Both the position numbers and the translations under genes were made by a program. Below, piece by piece: positions 25,418 to 36,281 of a DNA stretch of 40,231 nt. The stretch lies in assembly GCF_026013525.1 (NCBI RefSeq), contig NZ_JAPDRA010000004.1, forward strand, positions 1 through 40,231, in the 5' to 3' direction. How positions within the stretch are numbered: position 1 is the first letter of the stretch; each line of letters begins with the position of its first letter. This DNA comes from Sphingomonas canadensis (GTDB taxonomy: Bacteria > Pseudomonadota > Alphaproteobacteria > Sphingomonadales > Sphingomonadaceae). A model generated the notes under the pieces. That model was given only the letters and a program-made list of their open reading frames with translations. It did not search any database and was not told where the DNA came from.

Positions 25418-25594
25418 TCAGCCCACCACCTCGACCATGTGAGCGACCTTGCGGATCATGCCCCGGACCTCGGGGGTATCCTCAAGCTCGCTGACCCGGT
25501 GCATCTTGTTGAGGCCCAGGCCGACCAGCGTCGCGCGCTGGTCCTTGGTGCGGCGGATCGGCGAACCGGTCTGCTTGATCTTGATCTTCGCCAT
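25418..25594 (-). CDS. rpmD: 50S ribosomal protein L30
   Basis: This 58-residue protein, [20 protein letters not shown] followed by [21 protein letters not shown] and ending [12 protein letters not shown] in part, is a clear L30. It starts six bases past the rpsE stop and keeps the rpsE-rpmD-rplO order of the spc operon. Confidence 0.97.
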   Translation of the reverse strand: MAKIKIKQTGSPIRRTKDQRATLVGLGLNKMHRVSELEDTPEVRGMIRKVAHMVEVVG

Positions 25595-25600
25595 GGTGGC

Positions 25601-26311
25601 TTACTCCGTGATCGCGGCCGCATCCGCCTCGGCGGTCTGCGAACCGCCGCGGCCGAGCAGGTCGGCGATCTTCTTGCCGCGCCGCTGGGCGACCGACTTC
25701 GGCGAAGTCTGCTCGGTCAGCGCCTCGAAGGTCGCGCGGATCATGTTGTAGGGGTTCGACGTGCCGACCGACTTGGTCACCACATCGGCCACGCCCAGGC
25801 TCTCGAAGACGGCGCGCATCGGGCCGCCCGCGATGATGCCGGTGCCCTGCGGCGCCGAACGCAGCGTGACCTTGCCGGCGCCGAAATGGCCGTTGCCGTC
25901 ATGGTGCAGCGTGCGGCCTTCCTTCAGCGGGATGCGGACCATCTTCTTCTTGGCCGAAGCGGTCGCCTTGCTGATGGCCTCGGGAACCTCGCGGGCCTTG
26001 CCGTGGCCGAAGCCGACGCGGCCCTTGCCGTCGCCCACCACGACCAGCGCGGCGAAGCCGAAGCGCTTGCCGCCCTTCACGGTCTTGGAGACGCGGTTGA
26101 TGTGGACGAGCTTTTCGATCAGCTCCTCGCCGCCTTCCTCGCCGCCGCGCGCGTTGCGGTCGTCGCGGCGCCCGCGGCCGTCACGGCCACGGCCGCCACG
26201 ATCGCCGCCGCCACGGCCACGGCGGCCGCGGCCGCCCTGGTTGTCGCCGCCTTCCGGGGCTTCGAAGCCCGCGCCGGTGGCCTCGGGGGCCTGGTTCAGT
26301 TCGTCAGCCAT
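25601..26311 (-). CDS. rpsE: 30S ribosomal protein S5 with RGG-rich extension
   Basis: The 236-residue protein has the S5 core from about residue 62 ([24 protein letters not shown]) with the [14 protein letters not shown] loop and the later [13 protein letters not shown] helix. E. coli S5 has 166 residues. The N-terminal extension of about 50 residues is acidic at first and then Gly/Arg-rich ([20 protein letters not shown]), low in complexity and probably disordered. S5 guards decoding accuracy at the mRNA entry channel. The stop of rplR is two bases upstream. Confidence 0.99.
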   Translation of the reverse strand: MADELNQAPEATGAGFEAPEGGDNQGGRGRRGRGGGDRGGRGRDGRGRRDDRNARGGEEGGEELIEKLVHINRVSKTVKGGKRFGFAALVVVGDGKGRVGFGHGKAREVPEAISKATASAKKKMVRIPLKEGRTLHHDGNGHFGAGKVTLRSAPQGTGIIAGGPMRAVFESLGVADVVTKSVGTSNPYNMIRATFEALTEQTSPKSVAQRRGKKIADLLGRGGSQTAEADAAAITE

Positions 26312-26313
26312 TA

Positions 26314-26670
26314 TCAGAACTCCAGCCCGCTCTCACGAGCGGCATCGGCCAGCGCCTTGACGCGGCCATGATAGAGGAAGCCACCACGGTCGAACACCAC
26401 CGCGGTGATGCCGGCGGCCTTGGCGGCCTCGGCAACGCGCTTGCCCACTTCCTGAGCCGCCTCGACGGTCGCGCCGGTCTTGCCCTTCGCGCCCTTGTCG
26501 ATGGTGGAGGCCGAAGCGATCGTGCGGCCCTGTGCGTCGTCGATCACCTGGGCATAGATGTGCTTGCCCGAACGATGGATCGAAAGCCGCGGACGGCCGC
26601 CCGAACGCGCGCGCAGCGCGGTGCGGTTGCGGCGGCGCCGCTTCTCGAAAAGGGAGAGACCCTTGGTCAT
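26314..26670 (-). CDS. rplR: 50S ribosomal protein L18
   Basis: The 118-residue protein has the basic start [20 protein letters not shown] and the [18 protein letters not shown] and [23 protein letters not shown] signatures that bind 5S rRNA. Its ATG overlaps the rplF stop by one base (TGATG). Confidence 0.99.
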   Translation of the reverse strand: MTKGLSLFEKRRRRNRTALRARSGGRPRLSIHRSGKHIYAQVIDDAQGRTIASASTIDKGAKGKTGATVEAAQEVGKRVAEAAKAAGITAVVFDRGGFLYHGRVKALADAARESGLEF

Positions 26671-27203
26671 CACTTCTTCTTCCCTTCCTTGCGGAAGATG
26701 AACTCGCCGTCGTACTTGATGCCCTTGCCCTTATAGGGCTCGGGCTTGCGCCAGCGGCGAATCTCGGCCGCGATCTGGCCGACCTTCTGCTTGTCGATGC
26801 CGGAGATCTCGATCGTGGTCTGATCGGGGGTCTTGATCTCGATCCCCTCCGGCACGGCGATGTCCACGTCATGGCTGTAGCCGAGCTGGAGCTTCAGCGT
26901 CTTGCCCTGCGCGTTGGCGCGATAGCCGACACCGGTGATCAACAGCTTCTTGGTGAAGCCCTCGGTCACGCCGGTGACGAGGTTCTGCACCAGCGTGCGC
27001 TGCATGCCCCAGAAGGAGCGCGCGCGCTTGGTGTCGTTGGCCGGCTGCACACTGATGCCGCCGTCCTGAACCTCGTACTTGATGTCGTCGGCAAGCGTCA
27101 GGCTCAGGGCGCCCTTGGGGCCCTTCACGCTCAGCACGCCGCCGTCGATGTTCGCCGTCACGCCCGCGGGGACGCTGACCGGCCTTTTGCCGATGCGGCT
27201 CAT
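26670..27203 (-). CDS. rplF: 50S ribosomal protein L6
   Basis: The 177-residue protein starts [20 protein letters not shown] and has two L6 repeats, with the C-terminal signature [19 protein letters not shown] in part and ending in [22 protein letters not shown] pieces. It overlaps rpsH and rplR by one base each. Confidence 0.99.
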   Translation of the reverse strand: MSRIGKRPVSVPAGVTANIDGGVLSVKGPKGALSLTLADDIKYEVQDGGISVQPANDTKRARSFWGMQRTLVQNLVTGVTEGFTKKLLITGVGYRANAQGKTLKLQLGYSHDVDIAVPEGIEIKTPDQTTIEISGIDKQKVGQIAAEIRRWRKPEPYKGKGIKYDGEFIFRKEGKKK

Positions 27204-27598
27204 CAGAACACCTCCGCCAGCACTTCGCCGCCCACGTTCTGCTCGCGCGCCTCGGCGTCGGACAGAACGCCACGGGGCGTCGATACGATGGTGATGCCCA
27301 GGCCGTTGCGCACGCGCGGAAGCTCCTGCGAGCCCGAATAGACGCGGCGGCCGGGCTTCGAGACGCGGGCGACATGCTTGATCGCCGGCTGGCCCTCGAA
27401 ATACTTCAGCTCGATGCGGATGCCGGCCACGGGGCCCATCTGCTCCTGGCTGTAGCCACGGATATAGCCCTCGCGCTGAAGCACGTCGAGCACGCGGGCA
27501 CGCAGCTTGCTCGCCGGGGTAAGGACGCTGTCCTTACGGGCGCGCTGGCCGTTGCGGATGCGGGTGAGCATGTCACCCAGGGGATCGGTCACTGCCAT
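27203..27598 (-). CDS. rpsH: 30S ribosomal protein S8
   Basis: The 131-residue protein starts [20 protein letters not shown] and carries the C-terminal [20 protein letters not shown] signature. The frame opens earlier, but 27598 is the family start. In E. coli S8 autoregulates the spc operon by binding near rplE; whether that applies here cannot be read from the sequence. Its stop overlaps the rplF start. Confidence 0.98.
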   Translation of the reverse strand: MAVTDPLGDMLTRIRNGQRARKDSVLTPASKLRARVLDVLQREGYIRGYSQEQMGPVAGIRIELKYFEGQPAIKHVARVSKPGRRVYSGSQELPRVRNGLGITIVSTPRGVLSDAEAREQNVGGEVLAEVF

Positions 27599-27609
27599 CT
27601 TCTTGACCC

Positions 27610-27915
27610 TTACCAGCTCGACTTGGTGACGCCGGGGATCAGGCCCTTGTTGGCCAGATCGCGCAGCATGACGCGGGCGAGACGGAACTTGCGATAATAG
27701 GCGCGCGGACGGCCGGTCAGCTCGCAACGGTTGCGGATGCGCGTCGGGTTCCCGTTGCGCGGGATCTCCGCCATCTTCAGGCGCGCGATCAGGCGCTCGG
27801 TCTCGTCGAGCGACTTGTCGTTCGCGATCGCCTTCAGCTTCGCATAACGGCCGGCATACTTCTTCACCAGCTTCTTGCGACGCTCGTTCTTATTGATCGA
27901 ACTCAGTTTCGCCAT
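27610..27915 (-). CDS. rpsN: 30S ribosomal protein S14, zinc-independent type
   Basis: The 101-residue protein starts [21 protein letters not shown] and has [21 protein letters not shown] near the end. It is the long form lacking the CxxC zinc motifs. It lies 11 bases before rpsH. Confidence 0.99.
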   Translation of the reverse strand: MAKLSSINKNERRKKLVKKYAGRYAKLKAIANDKSLDETERLIARLKMAEIPRNGNPTRIRNRCELTGRPRAYYRKFRLARVMLRDLANKGLIPGVTKSSW

Positions 27916-27941
27916 GGACTTAAGCTCTCTTCTTCAAATGG

Positions 27942-28517
27942 TTACGCGGCCTGCTTCTGCTCTTCCTGCGGGAAGGGGAAGCCGAACAGCCGGAGAAGCT
28001 CACGGGCCTCATCGTCGGTCTTGGCGGTGGTCGTGACGATCACGTCCATGCCGCGGACCTTGTCGATCTTGTCGTAGTTGATCTCGGGGAACACGAGCTG
28101 CTCCTTCAGGCCCATGGCATAGTTGCCACGGCCGTCGAAGCTCTTCGGGTTCAGCCCGCGGAAGTCGCGGATGCGGGGCATCGCGATCGTCACCAGGCGA
28201 TCGAGGAACTCGTACATCCGCTCGCGGCGCAGCGTGACCTTGCAGCCGATCGCCATGCCCTCGCGCAGCTTGAACTGCGCGATCGACTTCTTGGCCTTGG
28301 TGACCACCGGCTTCTGGCCCGCGATCAGCTCCATTTCCTGCGCAGCCTGCTCGACGCGCTTGCGGTCCTGGGTAGCCTCGCCGACGCCCATGTTGAGCAC
28401 GATCTTCTCGATCTTCGGCACTTCCATGACGTTCTTGTAACCGAACTTCTCGGTCATCGCCTTCGCGATCTGTTCGTCATAGAGCTTCCGCATCCGCGGA
28501 ACATATTTGTCAGCCAT
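27942..28517 (-). CDS. rplE: 50S ribosomal protein L5
   Basis: The 191-residue protein starts [20 protein letters not shown] and has the [15 protein letters not shown] and [26 protein letters not shown] signatures for 5S rRNA and P-site tRNA contact. Its start overlaps the rplX stop by eight bases. Confidence 0.99.
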   Translation of the reverse strand: MADKYVPRMRKLYDEQIAKAMTEKFGYKNVMEVPKIEKIVLNMGVGEATQDRKRVEQAAQEMELIAGQKPVVTKAKKSIAQFKLREGMAIGCKVTLRRERMYEFLDRLVTIAMPRIRDFRGLNPKSFDGRGNYAMGLKEQLVFPEINYDKIDKVRGMDVIVTTTAKTDDEARELLRLFGFPFPQEEQKQAA

Positions 28518-28827
28518 TGATGACCTCCCCGGTCTTGACGGCGACGCGAACCTTCTTGCCGTCACGGGTTTCGAAGCGGACGCGCGTCGGCTTGCCGTCG
28601 GCGGTCACGTGCGCGACCTTCGACACATGCATCGGCGCCGCCGAACGCTTGATGCCGCCCTGCGGATCGCCCTGGGTCGGCTTCACGTGGCGCGCGTGGA
28701 CGTTGATGCCCTCGACCACCACCTTGCCCTCCTTGGGGAGAGCCTGGATCACGTCGCCCTGGCGGCCCTTGTCCTTGCCGCTCAGAACGATCACGCGATC
28801 GCCCTTCTTGATCTTCGCAGCAGCCAT
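28510..28827 (-). CDS. rplX: 50S ribosomal protein L24
   Basis: The 105-residue protein starts [21 protein letters not shown], the KOW motif, which starts large-subunit assembly. It ends [11 protein letters not shown]. The start overlaps the rplN stop by one base and its end overlaps rplE by eight bases. The frame is open much further upstream but only as a shadow of rplN. Confidence 0.98.
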   Translation of the reverse strand: MAAAKIKKGDRVIVLSGKDKGRQGDVIQALPKEGKVVVEGINVHARHVKPTQGDPQGGIKRSAAPMHVSKVAHVTADGKPTRVRFETRDGKKVRVAVKTGEVING

Positions 28828-29195
28828 CACAGCACCTCGGGAGCGAGCGAAATGATCTTCATGAAGCCCTTGGAGCGCAGCTCGCGGACCACCGGGCCAA
28901 AGATACGGGTGCCGATCGGCTCCTCGTTCTTGTTCACCAGCACCGCGGCGTTGCCGTCGAAACGGATCACCGATCCGTCGGCGCGGCGCACGTCCTTGGC
29001 GGTACGCACGATCACCGCGCGGTGAACGTCGCCCTTCTTCACCTTGCCGCGGGGCGCGGCTTCCTTGATGCTGACGACGATCACGTCGCCCACGCCGGCG
29101 AAGCGGCGCTTCGACCCGCCCAGCACCTTGATGCACTGCACCCGCTTCGCGCCGCTGTTGTCCGCGACGTCGAGATTGGACTGCATCTGGATCAT
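28827..29195 (-). CDS. rplN: 50S ribosomal protein L14
   Basis: The 122-residue protein [33 protein letters not shown] (in pieces) is a standard L14, which forms intersubunit bridges. It is separated from rpsQ by a 110-base gap with palindromes, while most neighbours overlap or nearly touch. Confidence 0.99.
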   Translation of the reverse strand: MIQMQSNLDVADNSGAKRVQCIKVLGGSKRRFAGVGDVIVVSIKEAAPRGKVKKGDVHRAVIVRTAKDVRRADGSVIRFDGNAAVLVNKNEEPIGTRIFGPVVRELRSKGFMKIISLAPEVL

Positions 29196-29283
29196 CGATC
29201 CGGTTCCTTCTCTCTTGGCCTACCGGGACACGGCCCGGCGGTTCCTTGCTTCTTCGAACCCCGCCGGGGCGGGAGCCCATGGT

Positions 29284-29299
29284 CCCCGCCGGAGCGGGG
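29284..29299. repeat. Palindrome in the rpsQ-rplN gap
   Basis: CCCCGC (29284-29289) pairs with GCGGGG (29294-29299) around CGGA; a similar CCCC/GGGG-type palindrome lies at 29260-29273. The 110-bp gap has no gene and no clear promoter. The style is close to that of the rplO-secY and rplC-rpsJ gap palindromes. Confidence 0.45.
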
Positions 29300-29305
29300 A
29301 GAAAA

Positions 29306-29575
29306 TCAGACGTCGGCCTCGACCGTGGGGCCCTTGGCGACGCCCACGCGCTCGATAACCTTCCAGGTCTTCAGCTTGGAGATCGGCGCAGTCTCTTCGA
29401 TGCGCACGGTCTCGCCGGCCTTGTACTCGTTCGCCTCGTCATGGGCGTGATACTTCTTCGAGCGGCGGATGATCTTGCCGTAGAGCGGGTGCTTCACCTT
29501 GCGCTCCACCAGCACGACCACCGTCTTGTCGCCCTTGTCGGAAACCACGTTCCCGGTCAGCACGCGCTTCGGCAT
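29306..29575 (-). CDS. rpsQ: 30S ribosomal protein S17
   Basis: The 89-residue protein [20 protein letters not shown] has the central [25 protein letters not shown] signature in pieces. It nucleates 5' domain assembly of 16S rRNA. The ATG at 29575 is the family start; the longer frame is a shadow of rpmC. Confidence 0.98.
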   Translation of the reverse strand: MPKRVLTGNVVSDKGDKTVVVLVERKVKHPLYGKIIRRSKKYHAHDEANEYKAGETVRIEETAPISKLKTWKVIERVGVAKGPTVEADV

Positions 29576-29588
29576 GGTTCCTGTCCTC

Positions 29589-29792
29589 TTACTTCGCCGC
29601 CGAGCGCGAGCGCTCGGACTGCAGCGTCTTGATGCGGGCGATATCGCGGCGCACTTCCTTGACGCGCGACGGCTTCTCAAGCTGGCTGGTCGCCGCCTGG
29701 AAGCGCAGGTTGAACGCCTCGCGCTTCAGGTTGCCCAGATCCTCGCTGAGCTGATCGTCGGTCTTCGCCCGAAGGTCGGTAGCCTTGGTCAT
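29589..29792 (-). CDS. rpmC: 50S ribosomal protein L29
   Basis: The 67-residue protein starts [19 protein letters not shown] and carries [20 protein letters not shown] and [15 protein letters not shown], the two-helix L29 hairpin near the exit tunnel. It begins five bases past the rplP stop and ends 13 bases before rpsQ. Confidence 0.98.
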   Translation of the reverse strand: MTKATDLRAKTDDQLSEDLGNLKREAFNLRFQAATSQLEKPSRVKEVRRDIARIKTLQSERSRSAAK

Positions 29793-29797
29793 TTTCC

Positions 29798-30229
29798 TCA
29801 ACCCTCCAGGTGCGACGTGTCGCCGAGACGCGCCACGACCTTGGTACGAATGGGCAGCTTCATCGCCGCGCGCTCGAACGCTTCCGCCGCGAGCGGGCCG
29901 GGAACGCCGTCCAGCTCGAACAGGATGCGGCCGGGCTTGACGCGGGCCACCCAGAATTCCGGCGAGCCCTTGCCCGAGCCCATGCGGACTTCGGCCGGCT
30001 TCGACGACACCGGAACGTCCGGGAAGATGCGAATCCACAAACGGCCCTGGCGCTTGATGTGGCGGGTGATCGCGCGGCGGGCCGCCTCGATCTGCCGCGC
30101 GGTGATCCGCTCCGGCTCCATCGCCTTCAGGCCATAGGCGCCGAAGTTCAGCGTCGCGCCGCCCTTGGCATCGCCATGGATGCGGCCCTTGAACGCCTTG
30201 CGGAACTTGGTGCGCTTCGGTTGCAGCAT
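29798..30229 (-). CDS. rplP: 50S ribosomal protein L16
   Basis: The 143-residue protein starts [19 protein letters not shown] and has [22 protein letters not shown], the loop near the A-site tRNA where the conserved Arg is hydroxylated in some bacteria (the GSGKGSPE part is intact). It lies 18 bases after rpsC. Confidence 0.99.
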   Translation of the reverse strand: MLQPKRTKFRKAFKGRIHGDAKGGATLNFGAYGLKAMEPERITARQIEAARRAITRHIKRQGRLWIRIFPDVPVSSKPAEVRMGSGKGSPEFWVARVKPGRILFELDGVPGPLAAEAFERAAMKLPIRTKVVARLGDTSHLEG

Positions 30230-30247
30230 TGCTCTAGTTCCTCAATC

Positions 30248-30943
30248 TCAGCGCGCCGGACGCACGCCCGAGGTCTGCGCCTCAAGCGTAAGCCGGTCGG
30301 TAGCCATCGGATCGTGGCCCAGGATCTCGCCCTTGAAGATCCAGACCTTCACGCCGCAGACGCCATAGGCGGTGTGCGCCTCGGCCTCGGCATAATCGAC
30401 GTTCGCGCGCAGCGTGTGCAGCGGAACGCGGCCCTCGCGATACCATTCGGTACGTGCGATCTCCGCGCCGCCCAGGCGGCCGCCGCAGTTGATCCGGATG
30501 CCCTCGGCGCCCAGGCGCAGCGCCGACTGCACCGCGCGCTTCATCGCGCGGCGGAAGGCGATGCGGCGCTCGAGCTGCTCGGCGACGCCCTGCGCCACCA
30601 GCTTCGCGTCGACTTCCGGCTTGCGGATCTCGACGATGTTCAGCGACACGTCCGAGCTGGTCATCGCGCCCAGCTTCTTACGAAGCTTCTCGATGTCCGC
30701 GCCCTTCTTGCCGATGATCACGCCGGGGCGCGCGGCATAAATGGAGATGCGGCACAGCTTGGCCGGACGCTCGATCACCACCTTGGAGATCGCCGCCTGC
30801 GGCAGCGTCTTCATGATGAACTGGCGGATGCGCAGGTCCTCAAGCAGCAGGCGGCCGTAATCGGCGCCTTCCGCGAACCAGCGGCTGTCCCAGGTGCGGT
30901 TGATCTGCAGGCGCAGACCGATCGGGTTCGACTTCTGACCCAT
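30248..30943 (-). CDS. rpsC: 30S ribosomal protein S3
   Basis: The 231-residue protein starts [20 protein letters not shown] and has the KH domain [19 protein letters not shown] and the ending [16 protein letters not shown]. It forms part of the mRNA entry helicase. Its ATG overlaps the rplV stop by one base (TAATG). Confidence 0.99.
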   Translation of the reverse strand: MGQKSNPIGLRLQINRTWDSRWFAEGADYGRLLLEDLRIRQFIMKTLPQAAISKVVIERPAKLCRISIYAARPGVIIGKKGADIEKLRKKLGAMTSSDVSLNIVEIRKPEVDAKLVAQGVAEQLERRIAFRRAMKRAVQSALRLGAEGIRINCGGRLGGAEIARTEWYREGRVPLHTLRANVDYAEAEAHTAYGVCGVKVWIFKGEILGHDPMATDRLTLEAQTSGVRPAR

Positions 30944-31320
30944 TATGCTTCTTCCTGCTCGCGGACGACGATGCGCAGACGGCTGAACGGCTTCAGGATG
31001 CGGGTGGACTTGCCACGGCCGCGCGTCGCGAAGCGCTTCATCGTGATCGACTTGCCGACCGAAGCCTCGGCGACGACGAGCGCGTCGACGTCGAGGTTGT
31101 GGTTGTTCTCGGCATTGGCGATGGCCGAAGCCAGCACCTTGCGCGCGTCGACCGCCATCGCCTTCTTCGAGAAGGCGAGGATGTTCATCGCCTCGCCGGC
31201 CTTCTTGCCGCGGATCAGGCCCGCGACCAGGTTCAGCTTCTGGGCCGAACCGCGGATCTGCGTGCCGACGGCAAGGGCCTCGTTATCGGCGACCTTGCGG
31301 GGGGCTGCCTGCTTGCTCAT
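30943..31320 (-). CDS. rplV: 50S ribosomal protein L22
   Basis: The 125-residue protein has [21 protein letters not shown] and the exit-tunnel hairpin tip [19 protein letters not shown], the site linked to macrolide action. It starts one base inside the rpsS stop (TAATG). The short N-terminal extension [19 protein letters not shown] is longer than in E. coli. Confidence 0.99.
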   Translation of the reverse strand: MSKQAAPRKVADNEALAVGTQIRGSAQKLNLVAGLIRGKKAGEAMNILAFSKKAMAVDARKVLASAIANAENNHNLDVDALVVAEASVGKSITMKRFATRGRGKSTRILKPFSRLRIVVREQEEA

Positions 31321-31598
31321 TAGCGCTTGCCCTTCTTGTCAGCGGCGTGGCCGGGGAAGAAGCGGGTCGGCGCGAACTCGCCGAGCTTCATGCCCACCAT
31401 GTCCTCGTTGACCGACACCGGCACGAACTTGCGGCCGTTGTAGACGTTGAACGTCAGGCCAACGAACTGCGGCAGGATCGTCGAGCGGCGCGACCAGGTC
31501 TTGATCGGACCGGCGCGGCTGCCCTGCTCCTGCGCAGCCTCTGCCTTCTTGAGCAGATGCAGGTCCACGAAGGGACCCTTCCAAACCGAGCGAGCCAT
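31320..31598 (-). CDS. rpsS: 30S ribosomal protein S19
   Basis: The 92-residue protein [19 protein letters not shown] has the core [19 protein letters not shown] and the C-terminal [18 protein letters not shown] that binds 16S rRNA in the head. It lies three bases past the rplB stop. Confidence 0.99.
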   Translation of the reverse strand: MARSVWKGPFVDLHLLKKAEAAQEQGSRAGPIKTWSRRSTILPQFVGLTFNVYNGRKFVPVSVNEDMVGMKLGEFAPTRFFPGHAADKKGKR

Positions 31599-31601
31599 CT
31601 A

Positions 31602-32438
31602 TCAGCCCTTCTTCTTCGCATGGCGCGAACGGATGATCATCTTGTCCGTCGCCTTGTTGTTGCGGGTGCGCGCACCCTTGGTCGGCTTGCCCCAAGGGGT
31701 GACCGGATGGCGGCCGCCCGAGGTGCGGCCTTCACCGCCGCCGTGCGGGTGATCGACCGGGTTCTTCGCCACGCCGCGGGTCAGCGGACGCTTGCCCTGC
31801 CAGCGGCTGCGGCCGGCCTTGGCGAAGTTCTGGTTGCCGTTGTCCGGGTTCGAGACCGCGCCAACCGTCGCCATGCACGAAGCATGGATGTAGCGCTGCT
31901 CGCCCGAGTTCAGGCGGACGATCACCATGCCGCGATCGCGGCCGACGACCTGGACATAGGTGCCCGCGGCGCGCGCGATCTGGCCGCCCTTGCCCGGCTT
32001 CATCTCCACATTGTGGACGATGGTGCCCACCGGGATCTGGCCCAGCTCCATGGCGTTGCCCGGCTTCACGTCGGCCTTCTTGGCGGCGATCACCTTGTCG
32101 CCCGCGGCAAGCCGCTGCGGGGCCAGGATGTACGCCACTTCGCCGTCCGGATAGCTCACCAGCGCGATGAAGGCGGTGCGATTGGGGTCATACTCCAGCC
32201 GCTCCACGGTGCCCTCGACGTCCCACTTGCGGCGCTTGAAATCGATGATGCGATAGCGCTGCTTGTGGCCGCCCGCGATGCCGCGCGAGGTCACATGGCC
32301 CTTGTTGTTGCGGCCGCCGGTCTTGCGCTTGCCTTCGGTCAGCGCCTTCACCGGGCCGCCCTTGTGCAGGCCGGAACGGTCGACGAGGATCAGGCCGCGG
32401 CGGGCCGGCGACGTCGGATTATAATGCTTGAGTGCCAT
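31602..32438 (-). CDS. rplB: 50S ribosomal protein L2
   Basis: The 278-residue protein starts [20 protein letters not shown] and carries the peptidyl-transferase centre motif [18 protein letters not shown] with the conserved His residues. It ends RSRHAKKKG. It is four bases after rplW. Confidence 0.99.
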   Translation of the reverse strand: MALKHYNPTSPARRGLILVDRSGLHKGGPVKALTEGKRKTGGRNNKGHVTSRGIAGGHKQRYRIIDFKRRKWDVEGTVERLEYDPNRTAFIALVSYPDGEVAYILAPQRLAAGDKVIAAKKADVKPGNAMELGQIPVGTIVHNVEMKPGKGGQIARAAGTYVQVVGRDRGMVIVRLNSGEQRYIHASCMATVGAVSNPDNGNQNFAKAGRSRWQGKRPLTRGVAKNPVDHPHGGGEGRTSGGRHPVTPWGKPTKGARTRNNKATDKMIIRSRHAKKKG

Positions 32439-32442
32439 CGCC

Positions 32443-32757
32443 TCAGATTCCCGTCGTCACGTCGATCTGGTCGCCCTCGGCGAGGGTGACGATCGCCTTC
32501 TTCACATCCGAGCGCATGTAGGGCTTGCCCTTCCAGCGCTTGGTCTTGCCCTTGGAGACCAGCGTGTTCACGCCGGTCACCTTCACGCCGAACAGCGCCT
32601 CGACCGCAGCCTTGATCTCCGGCTTGGTCGCGTCGCTGGCGACGCGGAAGACGACGGCGTTGTGCTCGGACACCAGCGTCGACTTCTCGGTGATGTGGGG
32701 CGCGACGATCACGTCATAGTGACGATTGTCGACGGCCGCCTTCTGCTTCTTAGCCAT
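32443..32757 (-). CDS. rplW: 50S ribosomal protein L23
   Basis: The 104-residue protein has the [20 protein letters not shown] core and the [23 protein letters not shown] segment. It docks trigger factor and SRP at the tunnel exit. Its first eight bases overlap the end of rplD. Confidence 0.99.
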   Translation of the reverse strand: MAKKQKAAVDNRHYDVIVAPHITEKSTLVSEHNAVVFRVASDATKPEIKAAVEALFGVKVTGVNTLVSKGKTKRWKGKPYMRSDVKKAIVTLAEGDQIDVTTGI

Positions 32758-33376
32758 TGAAGCGCGCCTCCAGCTTCTCGACGGCAGCGCGGGTCAACAC
32801 CAGCGTGTCGTGCTTCAGGATGTCGTAGACGTTGGCGCCGATCGCCGGCAGCACGTCCACCTCGGGCAGGTTGCGCGCGGCGAGCGCGAAGCTCGTGGTC
32901 ACGGCGTCGCCGTCGATCACCAGCGCGGTCTTGCCCAGGCCCAGCTTGGCCAGGTCGCCGCGGAGCGCCTTGGTCTTGGCGTCCTTCAGGTCCAGCGTGT
33001 CGAGGACGATCAGCGAACCCGACTTGGCATGGCTCGAAAGCGCCATCTTCAGGCCCAGCACGCGGATCTTCTTGTTCAGCGACTGGCCGAACTCGCGGGC
33101 GCGGGCGCCGTGCGCCTTACCGCCGCCGATGAACACCGGGGCGCGGCGATCGCCGTGACGGGCCGTGCCGCCGCCCTTCTGGCGGCCCCACTTCTTGCCC
33201 GTCCGGGCGACGTCGGCGCGCTCGCGGGTCGCACGCGCCGGGGCGCGGCGGTTCTCAAGCTGCCAGGTCACCACGCGATGCAGGATGTCCGCACGCGGTT
33301 CGATACCGAAAATGGCGTCGTTGAGCTCGATGTCCGAGCCCTTGCCGCCGTCGAGGGTCTGTACCTTGACCTTCAC
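32750..33376 (-). CDS. rplD: 50S ribosomal protein L4
   Basis: The 208-residue protein has the tunnel-loop motif [23 protein letters not shown] and the [19 protein letters not shown] part. In E. coli L4 autoregulates the S10 operon through the rpsJ leader; no equivalent can be confirmed here. It lies two bases after rplC. Confidence 0.99.
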   Translation of the reverse strand: MKVKVQTLDGGKGSDIELNDAIFGIEPRADILHRVVTWQLENRRAPARATRERADVARTGKKWGRQKGGGTARHGDRRAPVFIGGGKAHGARAREFGQSLNKKIRVLGLKMALSSHAKSGSLIVLDTLDLKDAKTKALRGDLAKLGLGKTALVIDGDAVTTSFALAARNLPEVDVLPAIGANVYDILKHDTLVLTRAAVEKLEARFNG

Positions 33377-33378
33377 GT

Positions 33379-34128
33379 TCAGCCCTCCTGGCCTTCGGTG
33401 GCTTCGGGGGCCGCCGCGGCGGGGGCCTCGGCCGGAGCCTCGTTGCTGTTGGCGACGGCCTTCAGGCCGGCCGGATAGGGAGCCTCGGCGTGACGCGAAA
33501 CCTTCACGGCATCCTTGACGATCAGCCAGGTGCCCTTGTGGCCCGGAACCGAACCCTTGACGAAGATCAGGCCGCGCTCGGCGTCGGTGCCCACCACTTC
33601 CAGGTTCTGCTGGGTGCGGTTGCGGTCGCCCATGTGGCCGGCCATCTTCTTGTTCTTGAAGACGCGGCCCGGGTCCTGGCGGTTACCGGTCGAACCGTGC
33701 GAACGGTGCGACACCGACACGCCGTGCGTGGCGCGCAGACCGCCGAAGCCCCAGCGCTTCATGGCGCCCGCAAAGCCCTTGCCCTGCGTGCGGCCCGAAA
33801 CGTCGACGAGCTGGCCGGCGACGAAATGGTCGGCGGAAATCTCCGCGCCCACTTCCAGCACGGCGTCGTCGGCGACGCGGAACTCGCAAAGCTGCGCCTT
33901 CGGCTCCACTTCCGCCTTGGCGAAATGGCCGCGCTGCGGCTTGGCGACGTTCTTCACCTTGGCCGTGCCGGCGCCGATCTGCACCGCCACATAGCCATCC
34001 TTTTCCTTGTCGCGAACGGCGACGACCTGAACGCCTTCAAGCGCCAGGACGGTGACCGGCACGTGGCGGCCGTCGTCCTGGAACAGGCGGGTCATCCCCA
34101 TCTTCTTCGCGATCACGCCAGTGCGCAT
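33379..34128 (-). CDS. rplC: 50S ribosomal protein L3 with acidic tail
   Basis: The 249-residue protein has the N-terminal [20 protein letters not shown] and the loop [19 protein letters not shown], with the [17 protein letters not shown] signature that reaches the peptidyl-transferase centre. About 35 residues at the C-terminus are extra compared with E. coli, ending in an Ala/Glu-rich tail ([21 protein letters not shown] in pieces). It is separated from rpsJ by 280 bases, which is unusual. Confidence 0.99.
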   Translation of the reverse strand: MRTGVIAKKMGMTRLFQDDGRHVPVTVLALEGVQVVAVRDKEKDGYVAVQIGAGTAKVKNVAKPQRGHFAKAEVEPKAQLCEFRVADDAVLEVGAEISADHFVAGQLVDVSGRTQGKGFAGAMKRWGFGGLRATHGVSVSHRSHGSTGNRQDPGRVFKNKKMAGHMGDRNRTQQNLEVVGTDAERGLIFVKGSVPGHKGTWLIVKDAVKVSRHAEAPYPAGLKAVANSNEAPAEAPAAAAPEATEGQEG

Positions 34129-34147
34129 GATCCAGTTGCTCCCTACA

Positions 34148-34381
34148 GAGGCACCCGCGGGACGATTCCCCCGGGTGCGTGCCTCAGCCCAAAATATGAT
34201 GCGTGCCCCGTCCGGGCTGCCCCAGCCCGAAGGCCGGAATGACGGGGGACGCAGACCCGGACTTCCCGAAGGAGCCGGCGGTATCCCTAAGTCGTTCTGA
34301 GTGCGCCCTGCGGCGCCCTCCGCTCCTTACGTCGAACCCCGGGGGGCCGGTCGAGGAGCAAAGCGAATCCCCGTGACGGGG
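34148..34381. repeat. Palindrome-rich 280-bp rplC-rpsJ gap
   Basis: Several stem-loops are visible: GAGGCACCCG at 34148-34157 pairing with a bulged partner at 34172-34185 just before rplC; CGGGCT/AGCCCG at 34213-34229; and CCCCG/CGGGG at 34369-34381. No reading frame with a ribosome binding site, tRNA or clear promoter was found. The last hairpin sits about 20 bases before the rplC ATG and could affect its translation. Confidence 0.45.
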
Positions 34382-34408
34382 AAACGCGAATCTCGCGAAG
34401 CGCGGCCC

Positions 34409-34720
34409 TTAGGCCAGCTTGATCTCCACGTCAACGCCAGCCGCCAGATCGAGCTTCATCAGCGCGTCGACCGTCTGCGGGGTGGGCTGAACGATGTCGA
34501 GCATGCGCTTGTAGGTGCGCACCTCGAACTGCTCGCGCGACTTCTTGTCGATGTGCGGCCCACGGTTCACCGTGAACTTCTCGATCTTGGTCGGGAGCGG
34601 GATGGGACCACGGATGAGCGCGCCGGTGCGGCGGGCCGTGTCGGCGATGTCGCCGGTCGCCTGATCGAGCACGCGATGATCGAACGCCTTCAGGCGGATG
34701 CGGATGTTCTGCGTTTCCAT
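34409..34720 (-). CDS. rpsJ: 30S ribosomal protein S10
   Basis: The 103-residue protein [19 protein letters not shown] has the [27 protein letters not shown] signature in pieces. It is the first gene of the S10 operon proper, lying 57 bases past a strong terminator after tuf. AGGGAC lies right before the ATG, and a GGTCCG/CGGACC stem (34745-34760) is in the short leader. Confidence 0.99.
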   Translation of the reverse strand: METQNIRIRLKAFDHRVLDQATGDIADTARRTGALIRGPIPLPTKIEKFTVNRGPHIDKKSREQFEVRTYKRMLDIVQPTPQTVDALMKLDLAAGVDVEIKLA

Positions 34721-34776
34721 GTCCCTACCGATGCGAAAGAGCGGGGTCCGCTGCCGGACCTCTTGCTGTTGTACCC

Positions 34777-34819
34777 AAAAAACGGCCGCCGCCCGATCCC
34801 TGGCGGAATCGGGCGGCGG
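34777..34819 (-). terminator. Strong Rho-independent terminator after tuf
   Basis: A perfect 12-bp stem (34808-34819 with 34786-34797) has a ten-base loop and is followed on the minus strand by CCG and six T residues (34782-34777). It lies 13 bases past the tuf stop. This is the clearest intrinsic terminator of the window. Confidence 0.85.
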
Positions 34820-34831
34820 AGCGCGTCTATA

Positions 34832-36022
<1,191 letters not shown>

Positions 36023-36281
36023 TTCTTCCTCTGTCTATCAAACCGAACCGCCGCCGGGCGCTCGGCGCTACGAAACCTGTCGTCCATGGATCAGGGCGGG
36101 CGCCCCGAACATACCACCGGCCCGCGAACGGGACCGGCGACGAAGCGGCGCCCTTAGCCCAAGCGATCCGGGATATCCAGAGCGAATCTCGCTCCCGATC
36201 TCGCAGCTCGCGGAGGGGCGATATGGCGGTACCACGCCCGATTGTCCAGCGCCGGGGTGAACCCGCCCCGCAAAGCCCCGT

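Noticed and set aside
29810..31411. A 533-codon plus-strand frame opposite rplP, rpsC and rplV
   Set aside because: Crosses several certain genes on the other strand and has only low-complexity translated sequence.
36023..36281. Possible tRNA in the gap upstream of tuf
   Set aside because: No T-loop GTTCGAATC-like sequence or cloverleaf could be drawn; only short stems are present.
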